Source: Psychrobacter aquimaris | Lineage (GTDB): Bacteria > Pseudomonadota > Gammaproteobacteria > Pseudomonadales > Moraxellaceae | NCBI RefSeq assembly: GCF_016107525.1 | Contig: NZ_JABASR010000005.1 | Coordinates: 124,001 to 188,000, forward strand | Length of the DNA stretch: 64,000 nucleotides | Reading direction: 5' to 3' | Part shown: piece after piece, positions 1-8,687 of the stretch | Layout of the letters: each line of letters opens with the position of its first letter | Numbering within the stretch: position 1 is the stretch's first letter | Notes under the pieces: generated by a model | What the model saw: the letters and a program-made list of their open reading frames with translations, nothing else | Database searches by the model: none | Told to the model about the DNA's origin: nothing | Made by a program: the position numbers and the translations under genes

Positions 1-377
1 TTGGCATCAGTTTGTTATGTTGGATGATAGCACGGGTGCTTAATCGCGTACTTACTAAGGCACCGCCACCTGTACCGATGCCGAAGTGGCAGTTATTAGC
101 CTCTAAGCTGTCGCATTTTGGCTTATATGCCTTATTAATTGCAATGCCAATGGCTGGTTTGCTGATGTCTGTTTATGGTGGGCGACCCGTCGATATTTTT
201 GGCTTGTTTCAAATCCCTGTATTTGTCACACCAGATAGAGGGTTGGCTCGCTTTTATAATGATCTGCATACCGATATTATTTGGCCGACCATTATTGTAT
301 TTACACTCATTCATATCGGTGCTGCTCTATATCATCAGTTTGTCAAAAAAGACAATTTGATAGCGCGTATAAAATAG
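1..377 (+). CDS. Cytochrome b561 family protein, 3' part (5' end outside window)
   Basis: The reading frame is open from the first base, so the true start lies upstream. The visible part is the C-terminal two thirds of a small cytochrome b561-type membrane protein, a di-haem quinone-linked electron carrier of the inner membrane (usual length about 175-185 residues). Two hydrophobic segments are seen. One begins LSHFGLYALLIAMPMAGLL and carries a probable haem-ligand His; the last contains IHIGAALYHQF with two more His, followed by the basic tail usual in the family. A strong hairpin follows about 55 bases after the stop. The family is well supported; the substrate is unknown. Confidence 0.85.
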   Translation, partial: GISLLCWMIARVLNRVLTKAPPPVPMPKWQLLASKLSHFGLYALLIAMPMAGLLMSVYGGRPVDIFGLFQIPVFVTPDRGLARFYNDLHTDIIWPTIIVFTLIHIGAALYHQFVKKDNLIARIK

Positions 378-431
378 TGGGTATCAAAACAGTCGTGGGC
401 TGATATAGATAATCCTACTACTTTATACAAT

Positions 432-468
432 AAAAAAAGCCCTAAGTCATGATACTTAGGGCTTTTTT
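432..468. terminator. Bidirectional rho-independent terminator
   Basis: The arms GCCCTAAGT and ACTTAGGGC surround a six-base loop, with an A-run on the left and a T-run on the right. It can end transcription of the cytochrome b561 gene from the left and of the min genes from the right. Confidence 0.85.
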
Positions 469-574
469 GTCTTTCTAAGACGGTCTAAATTTAACTAGCA
501 AAAAAGTCGTGAAAGTACGCTATTTATTAGCTTGATCAAATTTGACGTAGTCAAGCATACTTCTTAGACAGATA

Positions 575-868
575 TTACTTTTTGTGCTCAGGTAAACTGA
601 TATTCATTTCCAATACGTCTAAACTGTCCTCAGAACGATGATTGATATTCACATCATCAATCTGTACGCCGTTGACGTATTTGTTAACCACTTCTAAGAT
701 CTCACGTTTCATTTTTTCGATACGATCAGCTGTTAAGCGGTTGTTTAAGCGATTTTCGCTCGCAACGATAACCTTAAGACGCTCAGTAGCCAAATTAGCG
801 CTACCTGCGCTACTACTGTCGTCAGTACCAAATAGGCTACTCCAAAATCCTTTTTTCTTCGTCATCAT
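575..868 (-). CDS. minE: Cell division topological specificity factor MinE
   Basis: MinE stimulates the MinD ATPase and drives pole-to-pole oscillation, restricting the MinC inhibitor to the poles. The 97-residue length is a little over the usual 85-90. An N-terminal basic amphipathic stretch ([10 protein letters not shown]) and the [12 protein letters not shown] region, which contacts MinD, are visible. The start overlaps the minD stop by four bases (ATGA), so the pair is translationally coupled. Two consecutive ATG codons occur; the GGAGG ribosome site is better spaced for the second (865), so the protein may be one residue shorter. Confidence 0.95.
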   Translation of the reverse strand: MMTKKKGFWSSLFGTDDSSSAGSANLATERLKVIVASENRLNNRLTADRIEKMKREILEVVNKYVNGVQIDDVNINHRSEDSLDVLEMNISLPEHKK

Positions 869-1680
869 TGACCTCCAAACCAGCGCTGTAATAGACTCTT
901 TTTCTTCACATCAATATGACGTAGTGGGCGTTCTTCACCTAAGAAACGGGCGACGATGTCATCATAACATTGACCAGCGACCGAATCAGTATAATGAATA
1001 ACTGGCTCACCATGGTTAGATGCTTCAAGTACGGAATGACTTTCAGGAACAACCCCAAGTAACGGAACTTTTAGGATGTCATTAGAAATGGTATCAATGT
1101 CCATCATCTCATTGGCCGCTGCGCGCTCAGCATTATAACGAGTGATAATCAAATGCTCACGTACAGAGCCTTGGTTTTCTTCAACCTTTTTGGTCTGGCT
1201 TTGCAAGATACCAATAATACGGTCTGAGTCACGCACTGAAGAAATTTCAGGGTTAGTGACGATGATCGCTTCATCAGCATGGTACATGGCAAGCTGTGCA
1301 CCGCGCTCAATACCAGCAGGTGAATCACAGATAATATAATCGAACTGTTTAGACAGCTCAGACATGACCTCTGCCACTCCTTCGTCTGTCAGAGCGTCTT
1401 TATCACGCGTTTGACTGGCGGGTAGGATATACAAATTTTCAAGCTGTTTGTCTTTAACCAGTGCTTGCGACAAGCGTGCGTTACCGGTGATGACATCAAC
1501 AAAATCATAAACAATACGGTTCTCACAACCCATGATCAAGTCTAGATTACGTAGACCTACATCAAAATCGATAACGACTGTCTTATAGCCACGCAATGCT
1601 AAACCTGCGGCAAAAGAAGCGCTTGTCGTGGTTTTGCCCACACCGCCTTTACCTGAAGTGATTACAACTATCTTCGCCAC
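865..1680 (-). CDS. minD: Septum site-determining protein MinD
   Basis: This is a deviant-Walker ParA/MinD ATPase that recruits MinC to the membrane and prevents polar septation. The Walker A motif GKGGVGKTT is at residues 10-18, and the C-terminal membrane-targeting amphipathic helix ends [12 protein letters not shown]. The length of 271 is normal. The start is GTG with an AGGAG about nine bases upstream. minE follows with a four-base overlap. minC lies upstream on the same strand but 451 bases away, so minDE may have its own promoter. Confidence 0.96.
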   Translation of the reverse strand: MAKIVVITSGKGGVGKTTTSASFAAGLALRGYKTVVIDFDVGLRNLDLIMGCENRIVYDFVDVITGNARLSQALVKDKQLENLYILPASQTRDKDALTDEGVAEVMSELSKQFDYIICDSPAGIERGAQLAMYHADEAIIVTNPEISSVRDSDRIIGILQSQTKKVEENQGSVREHLIITRYNAERAAANEMMDIDTISNDILKVPLLGVVPESHSVLEASNHGEPVIHYTDSVAGQCYDDIVARFLGEERPLRHIDVKKKSLLQRWFGGQ

Positions 1681-2131
1681 AATGGCACACTCCTATGAAT
1701 CAATGGGATATCTTTTATATAAATAAATAGCGCAATTGCAGATTATTCACATGCTATGTATACACTACCTGCGAAGCTAGCCTAGCATAAATAAACAAAA
1801 ATTTATAGCACGTCCATAGCAAAGCAGAAAAACAACTTATATATGGATCACAAAGCATTGCTACCTAAAATTTGCTGGCCGATATTACCTATTGTGAATA
1901 ATAAAATAGACGCCTACGAGTAGTGTAGATAGTGGCAGAGCTAGCGATTCATCATAGAACAGTTTTGTTAAATAAACTTACTATAATATTAAGTGCGCTG
2001 TCTAAGCCTCTATCATGGAGATTTTGGCACTAAGCTTTTTCAATAAGCGTCATGTCTTATGAAATTCAGCTTAGTCTGTCTACATTTTTAAAAATTATGG
2101 ACACATTTATTGTTCTTAACGGTTAAAGCAT
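1681..2131 (-). other. Long spacer between minC and minD
   Basis: This 451-base AT-rich stretch separates two genes that are usually nearly adjacent. I found no open frame with a ribosome site, no clear terminator and no repeat with long arms. It contains several TATAAT-like boxes on both strands, none with a convincing -35 partner. It probably carries the minDE promoter. Confidence 0.4.
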
Positions 2132-2980
2132 TTAAGCATCATCCATTACCGTAAATACCAAACCTTCGCCTTCTACAAATCTTACTTGTACAGATTTATC
2201 AATCACGTGCTCAGGTAAGTTGTCTCGTAAGCAATAAGTCCCTGCAACGGATACTAATGAGGGATTAAAGACCTGACAAAAAATACGGGCATCTTTGTCA
2301 CCAGTTGCGCCAGCAACCAAGCGACCTTGGGCACGGCCGTAAACGTGCAAGCTATTATCTGTAATCGCTTCCGCGCCGCTATTGACACTATTGGTTAAAA
2401 TTAAATCACCGCCAACGTGATTCAGGCTCTGTCCTGAGCGTAGCATTTGATCATAAATTAGGCTGGTAATGTGCTGAGCGCTCATCAGCGTTTCTGCTGT
2501 GGCGTTTGCTATCGTTGTTTCTGTATTCGACTCGCTGATGGCTGCGGCATCATTGGTACTGGCTGAATTGCTACTGGCTGAGTCTGTACGCTTATCATCG
2601 GCAGCTTTATCCACTTGAGTCGCAGCTTTCTTGCTGGGTAAGATACGCTCAATACGTTTGCCATCAGCAGGGAAGATGGCCAATCGCTGCTCTCGGGCTT
2701 GCGCATCTAGTGTACCGGTCACGACGCCAATAGGCTGCAAGCCCCACGACCATAAAAGCTCTACCAATGCTGATAGATCTTGTTCGACCTCGCTATCGAT
2801 GAGGATGGGGATGTTGCTAGATTTATTACTAAGCGTTGCGGCAAGCTGGGCGTCTATCGCGCTTAAATCATCTGTACTAAACTGCAAACGCGAAAAGGTC
2901 AGCATTTTGCCATAAAATGCCAATGCTGGTAATGCTGGTGCGGCGCTTGAGCCTTGGGTGTCATTATCTGAAACTGTCAT
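2132..2980 (-). CDS. minC: Septum site-determining protein MinC
   Basis: MinC inhibits FtsZ polymerisation and is recruited by MinD. The N-terminal MinC_N domain (about residues 15-115) is followed by a low-complexity linker rich in Ser, Ala, Asn and Thr. The C-terminal beta-helix domain has the hallmark GGDLILTNSVNSGAEAI and VYGRAQGRLVAGATGD stretches. I chose the ATG at 2980 because GAGGA lies seven bases before it. A GTG at 3019 would add 13 residues but has no ribosome site. The linker is long compared with the enterobacterial protein (about 231 residues). Confidence 0.95.
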   Translation of the reverse strand: MTVSDNDTQGSSAAPALPALAFYGKMLTFSRLQFSTDDLSAIDAQLAATLSNKSSNIPILIDSEVEQDLSALVELLWSWGLQPIGVVTGTLDAQAREQRLAIFPADGKRIERILPSKKAATQVDKAADDKRTDSASSNSASTNDAAAISESNTETTIANATAETLMSAQHITSLIYDQMLRSGQSLNHVGGDLILTNSVNSGAEAITDNSLHVYGRAQGRLVAGATGDKDARIFCQVFNPSLVSVAGTYCLRDNLPEHVIDKSVQVRFVEGEGLVFTVMDDA

Positions 2981-3106
2981 ATATAAATCCTCAAGAGATA
3001 ATTCTGTCGCTGTATTCACGGTGTTATTTTTATTATCGAGTCATACCATTCATTTGATTGCCAAGCCTAATATCTTGTAGGTAAGGCGTGCTATTAGTAG
3101 TATGGA

Positions 3107-4201
3107 TTATAGATTAAGCATCTCTTGATGCTTCCATTGCTGCACTTTTACCTGCGCTTCAAATTCAGTCAAACTGTCATCAATGATACTCGAAATTAAG
3201 GTATCTAACGCAGTATTATCAGTATCGATACTAGCAATACCATTGGCAATTGCTACCATTAATGAGTCGAGACGCTCAGGATCTAGAAGGCGTTTATTCA
3301 ATGCATAAACGACGTTTTCACCTATATTGTGACCGACGTGTTGCAACTGTGATTCAATCAAGCTACCGGCGATCGGTATCATGCGTAGGTAGCGACGTAG
3401 CTCAGGCGTATTGGCCAAACCTTCTTCAATAGCATTACCCATCTCGCTTGCCAGTATACTGCCGCCACCTGATGATGCCGTCAACTCCTGCAGTTTTGGT
3501 GCTAGCTCTGAGCGCAGTATCGACAGCACTGCTGCCTCAATCTCGTTACGATTACGAGCTATCGTTGATTCAATAAAGGATTTATGCGTTTTAGGATCGG
3601 TCAGTTGCTGCCGAAAGTTTTGGATAGTCGTCAATATGACGCGGTCGGACAGCTCTTCTAACAGTAAGTCGATATAAAACCTAATCCGATTAATCCATGG
3701 CTGCGGCAGCACTTGGTAACCAAGTTGGTATAAACGTCGCCCAATGATGACCGCTCGGAATAAACGTAAGGCACGTAGCTGCGGAAAGCACCCTAATACC
3801 TCATACCAATGGACAAAAGGAAAAAAGAACCAGCGATAATAGACGTTTTGTTTAATCGCAATCGCCCAACGTAGCAGTAGTTCAAAGATCAAAAATAGGG
3901 TAAAAAATCCACCAGCGGTACGTAAAGGCTCATGTAAGGTATTTTGATACCAGTTGAGAGCATCGCTAATACTGAGCCATCCTGCTGCATTGCTACTAAA
4001 GCTACTCATCAAGATAGCGTCAATACTAATCAATAATAGATCAATACTGATAGCAATAATCATCACGATATCGTAAGTAAGTTTCAAACGATTTGGTGTT
4101 GGTCGGTTTGGCGGTGGCAGCGTATTATCGGGCCGACTAGGCGGCTGATTGGGCACAGGCGCTGAGTCTAGAGGCAGGCTAGTAGAAGAGGAAGCGGGCA
4201 C
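3107..4201 (-). CDS. Membrane protein with voltage-sensor-like segments, unknown function
   Basis: The N-terminus (about 40 residues) is Pro-rich. Then come two strongly hydrophobic segments (near residues 45-68 and 97-115), an aromatic stretch ending in VHWYEVLGCFP, and an Arg ladder with Arg at about 143, 146 and 149 (QLRALRLFR). This order, with Glu-Leu-Leu-Leu-Arg in the second segment, resembles S2-S3-S4 of voltage-sensor domains. No pore helix or selectivity filter follows. The C-terminal 200 residues look soluble and helical. I chose the GTG at 4201 because AAGG lies seven bases upstream; the TTG at 4207 is too close to that site. It lies upstream of minC on the same strand. Function unknown. 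Confidence 0.75.
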   Translation of the reverse strand: MPASSSTSLPLDSAPVPNQPPSRPDNTLPPPNRPTPNRLKLTYDIVMIIAISIDLLLISIDAILMSSFSSNAAGWLSISDALNWYQNTLHEPLRTAGGFFTLFLIFELLLRWAIAIKQNVYYRWFFFPFVHWYEVLGCFPQLRALRLFRAVIIGRRLYQLGYQVLPQPWINRIRFYIDLLLEELSDRVILTTIQNFRQQLTDPKTHKSFIESTIARNRNEIEAAVLSILRSELAPKLQELTASSGGGSILASEMGNAIEEGLANTPELRRYLRMIPIAGSLIESQLQHVGHNIGENVVYALNKRLLDPERLDSLMVAIANGIASIDTDNTALDTLISSIIDDSLTEFEAQVKVQQWKHQEMLNL

Positions 4202-4489
4202 AGTCAAACCTTATAAATGATAAATAGCACGAAAAATAAGCGGCTCAAATAGTACAGGGCTATCAAGTCACTAATGGTCAAAAAGTCATAAGCTCATGAC
4301 TATTCACATTATCAATGAATAGAGCCAAAAAACAACCCATCTTTCATTATAATTACGCATTATCATTTACAGCTGGTATTTAGGAGTTGGTATTTAACCT
4401 TAGCGTTTGAAACAACAGTGGTCAATCGTGGTTCTAAAACGACCTAAAGTAATTCACTGTTGTGCACCGTTGCTCTCTTAATGATGTCT

Positions 4490-5452
4490 CTAAGCATTCG
4501 GAGCTTTAGGGTTTGTTTCAAACTCAGCCAGCATATCGGTAATACGCTGGTCTTTTTCGCGCCAGACTTTCTCAACCCAATCAAACATTTGTGATTTTAC
4601 CGCGTCATCGTTTTCGTAGCCGCCATTTTGAATCCCAGCAAACAATGAGTCAGGCATCTCGATATATCTGACATCAACGCCCAAGCGCTTGATATTTCCT
4701 TTCCACAAATCCCCATAAGTCGGTACACCATCAGGATAAACAATGGTCATATCTAATATGCCATCGATGTCTTCGCCTAGCGCGTTAATTGCTAAAGATA
4801 GGCCGCCTGCCCGTGGCTTCAATAAGTGAGTATAGGGAGACTGTTGTTTTGCATGCTTGGCTTTGGTGAAACGCGTGCCTTCTAAGTAATTTAACAAAGT
4901 AAACGGCTTGTCTTTTAACAGGGCACAGGCGCGTTTGGCTTCTTCGATGTCTTTGCCTTGTAGAGCAGGGTTCTTAGCGATGGCTTCTTTAGAATGCCGA
5001 CGCATCATTGGGAAGTCTAAAAAGTAAAAAGCTTGACCCACAATCGGAATGTAAATCAGTTCAAATTTGGTAAAAAAACGTGTGAGTGGCAGGCGATTTT
5101 CGCCAATATATTGCACGATACTGGTATCGACCCAAGACTGATGATTACTGACCAGCAAATATTTGCCATTGATGTGAACGTCATCGGGTAAGCTGATACG
5201 CCAATCTTTACGCGGCAACATGTCATCGATCAAGGCACTGTTGCTACTGATCCAATAAGTAGCGATTTTGATGACTGCTTTGTCCGCGATAGGAGCACCA
5301 GTGATGACTTTGCCGACACCCATTAACCATAAGGGGATACTACCACCGAAGCTGTTGGCTGCAATAACACCAGTCGCTGTCGCAAGTGAAACGGCTTTGC
5401 CTAATTTAGGGTTGCGCTTGTGTATTTTTCGAATAGTAGATGTCAATCGCAT
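4490..5452 (-). CDS. 1-acyl-glycerol-3-phosphate acyltransferase-like protein (PlsC/YihG type)
   Basis: This is probably a membrane-associated acyltransferase acting on lysophospholipid. The HX4D catalytic motif is visible as NHQSWVD, the acceptor-binding region is EGTRFT, and the segment PRAGGLSLAI matches the later conserved block of the family. The N-terminus has a hydrophobic helix. The length of 320 is close to YihG-type proteins. The ATG at 5452 is chosen because GAGAAGGA lies six bases before it; an in-frame ATG at 5497 would add 15 residues but has no ribosome site. Acyl specificity cannot be read from sequence. Confidence 0.88.
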   Translation of the reverse strand: MRLTSTIRKIHKRNPKLGKAVSLATATGVIAANSFGGSIPLWLMGVGKVITGAPIADKAVIKIATYWISSNSALIDDMLPRKDWRISLPDDVHINGKYLLVSNHQSWVDTSIVQYIGENRLPLTRFFTKFELIYIPIVGQAFYFLDFPMMRRHSKEAIAKNPALQGKDIEEAKRACALLKDKPFTLLNYLEGTRFTKAKHAKQQSPYTHLLKPRAGGLSLAINALGEDIDGILDMTIVYPDGVPTYGDLWKGNIKRLGVDVRYIEMPDSLFAGIQNGGYENDDAVKSQMFDWVEKVWREKDQRITDMLAEFETNPKAPNA

Positions 5453-5802
5453 GCTAAATCCTTCTCGGTCAGTCTTATTAGTATATGAATTATTCATTGC
5501 CAGTTCTATTGCATAATTTTAGCAGAAACGGCTCAGAGTATACGAGTGTAAACGTGACTTGTGATAACATCTTATGATAATGAATAGCCAAAGGTGACAA
5601 GACAAACTTATCCAATCACTGTGAAAGCCTCATTAAAGCATTCTGCACTTCTCATACAGAGGTGTGACAAAATATTACACATGGTTAGATTGTAATTGCC
5701 ATAATAATGACGAGTGTATACAAGCACCTAGACGGAATTAACAGAAAATATTTATAAAAAGCACACTTTGTCTATAATTTTTTAAACTTAAGAGGAAATA
5801 TT
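5453..5802. other. Divergent intergenic region
   Basis: This separates the minus-strand acyltransferase from the plus-strand OmpA-like gene. A TATAAT box at 5773-5778, 25 bases before the OmpA-like ATG, and a TAAGAGGAAA ribosome site are the only clear signals. No good -35 box is seen. Confidence 0.4.
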
Positions 5803-6456
5803 ATGCGTAATACATTAATGATTGCAGCAGTAGCGTCAGGTTTGGTTCTTAGTGGTTGTGCTACTGATCCAAACACTGGACAACAACGCTTGAACAAAAC
5901 TGCTATTGGTACATTGGCAGGTGCTTTAGGTGGCGGTGTTATTTCAAAAGCAACAGGTGGCGATAACACTGGTCGTGATGCCGCTATCGGTGCAGCACTA
6001 GGTGCGGGCGTTGGTTATTATATGGAGCGTCAAGCCAAGCAGCTTGAGCAGCAAATGGCTGGTACGGGTGTAACGGTTAAGCCAAATGCGAACGGTAATA
6101 TTGACCTAGTAATGCCAGGCAACATCACATTCTCATTTGATGATGCGACTTTAAACCCATCATTTAGACCAACGCTTGATAAGCTTGCAGCAACGCTAAA
6201 TGAGTATAACCAAAACACGATAACCGTTGCTGGCTATACTGATAGCACAGGTTCTGATGCTTATAACCTGAAATTATCACGTGATCGTGCTTATGCAGTA
6301 GCGAACTATTTAAGCGCACGCGGTGTGGCTTCTAGTCGTATCAATGTCGTCGCTTATGGTGAGTCTCGTCCAATTGCTGATAACAGCACCGAGTATGGTC
6401 GTCAGCAAAACCGCCGTGTTGAATTAACGATCAATGCGCCAAGCAGCGTACGTTAA
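5803..6456 (+). CDS. OmpA-family lipoprotein (YiaD-like)
   Basis: This is an envelope lipoprotein that probably anchors to peptidoglycan. A lipobox (VLSGC, Cys at residue 19) is followed by a glycine-zipper region (GTLAGALGGGVISKA and AAIGAALGAGVGYYM). An OmpA-like C-terminal domain from about residue 105 shows VAGYTDSTGSDAYNLKLS and the late NRRVE motif, which contain the residues that bind diaminopimelate in the family. The length of 217 equals YiaD-type proteins. A good AGAGGAA site precedes the ATG, and a hairpin terminator follows, so it is probably a single-gene unit. Confidence 0.92.
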   Translation: MRNTLMIAAVASGLVLSGCATDPNTGQQRLNKTAIGTLAGALGGGVISKATGGDNTGRDAAIGAALGAGVGYYMERQAKQLEQQMAGTGVTVKPNANGNIDLVMPGNITFSFDDATLNPSFRPTLDKLAATLNEYNQNTITVAGYTDSTGSDAYNLKLSRDRAYAVANYLSARGVASSRINVVAYGESRPIADNSTEYGRQQNRRVELTINAPSSVR

Positions 6457-6490
6457 TTCAGCTGATAGTTTGGCTGTCATTATAGTCTTG

Positions 6491-6520
6491 AAAAGGTCAG
6501 TGATAAACTGGCCTTTTTTT
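6491..6520 (+). terminator. Rho-independent terminator
   Basis: The arms AAAGGTCAG and CTGGCCTTT (one G-U pair) are followed by a T-run. It ends the OmpA-like lipoprotein gene. Confidence 0.85.
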
Positions 6521-6661
6521 ATGTCTGATATTTAGGTTTTAAATTCAAAATGATTTTAGGTGTTACGATTCCGTTAGCTTCAAACCAATTTAGAGCTGTT
6601 TTTCGTGTTTTTATTTATAAAACAATCGTTAGCTAAATGGTTATATTAATATTAATTAAAT

Positions 6662-6680
6662 ATTGATAATGATTATCAAT
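6662..6680. promoter_or_regulatory. Fur box
   Basis: ATTGATAATGATTATCAAT is a perfect 19-base palindrome around a central G and matches the Fur consensus GATAATGATAATCATTATC closely. It lies about 270 bases upstream of the imelysin lipoprotein, the first gene of the iron-linked group. It is the strongest iron-regulation signal in the window. Confidence 0.75.
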
Positions 6681-6950
6681 AACACTATAATTTATAAAGC
6701 TTTGTTATTGTGGCGATACTAGGGTAGATTCTCAATTCAATTGATTGTGATCCAAATAGACTAGAAACAGCTAAATTTTGTCTAATAGCATCAAATTTCT
6801 GGTCAATATCTTGATATTATCTGCGCTGTTTTTCTTGTTTGACTGTCATTTACCTCGTTTTTATCAGCATTATTTAAAATGAGGGTATGCCCTAATGCTC
6901 TTTATTATTCAAAGCCCATTTTTCTTTTGCGATACTTTTTGAGGATATGT

Positions 6951-8411
6951 ATGACGATTACCACAGTAACGAGCCGTAAGATTTTACCAACTACTTTAGC
7001 TGCTGCACTTGCAGGGTTGTTAATGCTGTCGGGTTGTACCAAGCAAGCCAAGGAAGACACAGACACTACTGCCGATGCGCAAACAGCAGTGCAAGACACA
7101 ACAGCCGCCGATACGACGAAACTATCAGCGGCTGATCAAGCTTATACCGATAGACTTGTGATTAGCTATGCCAACATGGCGCATGCTGCTTACAAAGATT
7201 CGCTAGATACTGCTAAAGTCCTGCAAGCGGCAGTAGAAACATATGTGACAACACCAACCCAAGCAAACCTTGATGCGGCAAAAGCGGCGTATAAAGCAGC
7301 GCGCCAGCCGTATTCGCAAACTGAGATTTTTCGTTTTGATGAAGGCTTTGTGACAGCTAATGATAAGCGAGCACTCGGTAGTATCGATGGTTGGGAAGGA
7401 CAGGTAAATGCTTGGCCACTTGATGAAGCGCTGATTGACTACGTTAGTGATAGCTATGAAGGTGAATATAATAGCCAAGATAATATCATCAATAGCGATA
7501 GCATTACGGTCGGTAGTATCAAACAAGATACCAGCACGATCACGCCTGAGCTGTTAGCAGAAATGAATGAGATTGGTGGTAGTGAAGCCAATGTGACGAC
7601 CGGCTACCATGCGATTGAATTTATGCTATGGGGTCAAGATACCAACGGCATTGGCGAAGGTGCAGGCAATCGTCCAGTGACTGATTATGTGACTGAGGCG
7701 GGCCAATGTACCAGTGGTGAGACGGTCAATGAGGATGCTGGTATATGTGAGCGTCGTGGCGCGTTCTTAAAAGCAGCGACTCAATTATTGGTTGATGATT
7801 TGACTGCAATGGAAGCTGAGTGGCAGCCTGAGAGTGAAAATACCTTACGTAGCGATCTGATGGCTCGTAAATACGATAATGGTTTACGCCAAATCATGTA
7901 TCAGATGGGCAGCCTAGCACTGGGTGAGCTTGCTTCTGAGCGTATGCAGGTTGCGTTTGTGACGGGCTCTACCGAAGATGAGCACGAATGCTTTAGTGAT
8001 CTGACGCATTTGAGCTATGCCAACAATGCCCGTGGTATTCAAAATGTCTTTAACGGCAGCTATAAGACGGTCGCAGGTAAGACCGTTGGCGGTTATGGTG
8101 TTAAAAACTATCTCGTCGATACGAACAACAAAGAAGCGGCTGATAAATTGGCTGCCGACTTTGCTAAGGTAGAAGCCGCCTTTAATGTGATCGTTGAAAA
8201 AGGCGAAAAAGAAGGCATCAAAGTTGATCAAATGATTGCCACTGCTGGTCAAGTGAGCAAACAAGGTATTTCAGCTGAAGAGCAAAATGTCCGTCGTAGC
8301 TGGATTGAAAATAGTATCACTAGCTTACAAGAGCTGACAGCTGGTATCGAAAATGCGGCAAAAGCGGTTGGTATTGACAATTTAGATGCTGACGCAGGCT
8401 CGCAGTTTTAA
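6951..8411 (+). CDS. Imelysin-family lipoprotein (M75, IrpA/IcmP-like)
   Basis: This is probably a periplasm-facing lipoprotein with a role in iron acquisition. The lipobox LMLSGC places the lipid Cys at residue 29. The GxHxxE motif typical of imelysin/EfeO M75 domains is present as GYHAIE at residues 218-223. The length is 486. I chose the ATG at 6951 because GAGGA lies before it and the signal peptide starts there; an in-frame ATG at 6879 adds 24 residues without a ribosome site. A Fur box lies upstream. The gene heads a group with a di-haem protein, a second imelysin and a DUF1513 protein, an arrangement known from iron-regulated loci of Pseudomonas. Confidence 0.9.
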   Translation: MTITTVTSRKILPTTLAAALAGLLMLSGCTKQAKEDTDTTADAQTAVQDTTAADTTKLSAADQAYTDRLVISYANMAHAAYKDSLDTAKVLQAAVETYVTTPTQANLDAAKAAYKAARQPYSQTEIFRFDEGFVTANDKRALGSIDGWEGQVNAWPLDEALIDYVSDSYEGEYNSQDNIINSDSITVGSIKQDTSTITPELLAEMNEIGGSEANVTTGYHAIEFMLWGQDTNGIGEGAGNRPVTDYVTEAGQCTSGETVNEDAGICERRGAFLKAATQLLVDDLTAMEAEWQPESENTLRSDLMARKYDNGLRQIMYQMGSLALGELASERMQVAFVTGSTEDEHECFSDLTHLSYANNARGIQNVFNGSYKTVAGKTVGGYGVKNYLVDTNNKEAADKLAADFAKVEAAFNVIVEKGEKEGIKVDQMIATAGQVSKQGISAEEQNVRRSWIENSITSLQELTAGIENAAKAVGIDNLDADAGSQF

Positions 8412-8530
8412 GTTGAGACGTCTTCGTATTCAAAGCTTAATTAGGGTCTTTTCAACAGACCCTATATTTATAATGCCTGACAAGTCGCTATAAGCTAATG
8501 AGACTTATTTTTATGGAAAAATAATTTAGG

Positions 8531-8576
8531 TATAATACACACGTTGTCAACCACCGTTGGCAGCGTATTTTTTACC
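8531..8576 (+). terminator. Hairpin with T-run just after a TATAAT box
   Basis: TATAAT at 8531-8536 is followed at 8541-8566 by an 11-pair hairpin (arms ACGTTGTCAAC and GTTGGCAGCGT, with two G-U pairs) and then six Ts. It may terminate the first imelysin transcript, or act as a leader hairpin for the di-haem gene. A second hairpin (AGGGTCT/AGACCCT, 8443-8463) lies upstream without a T-run. Confidence 0.5.
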
Positions 8577-8687
8577 GTATTAAAATAGCCTGATAGGTCA
8601 GTGCATTGCTGTACCTTATCGACTAGAAGTGAAGCACTTTATAGCATGCGATTTTAATGGTTCTAGATTAGAACTAAGGTACTCTTT

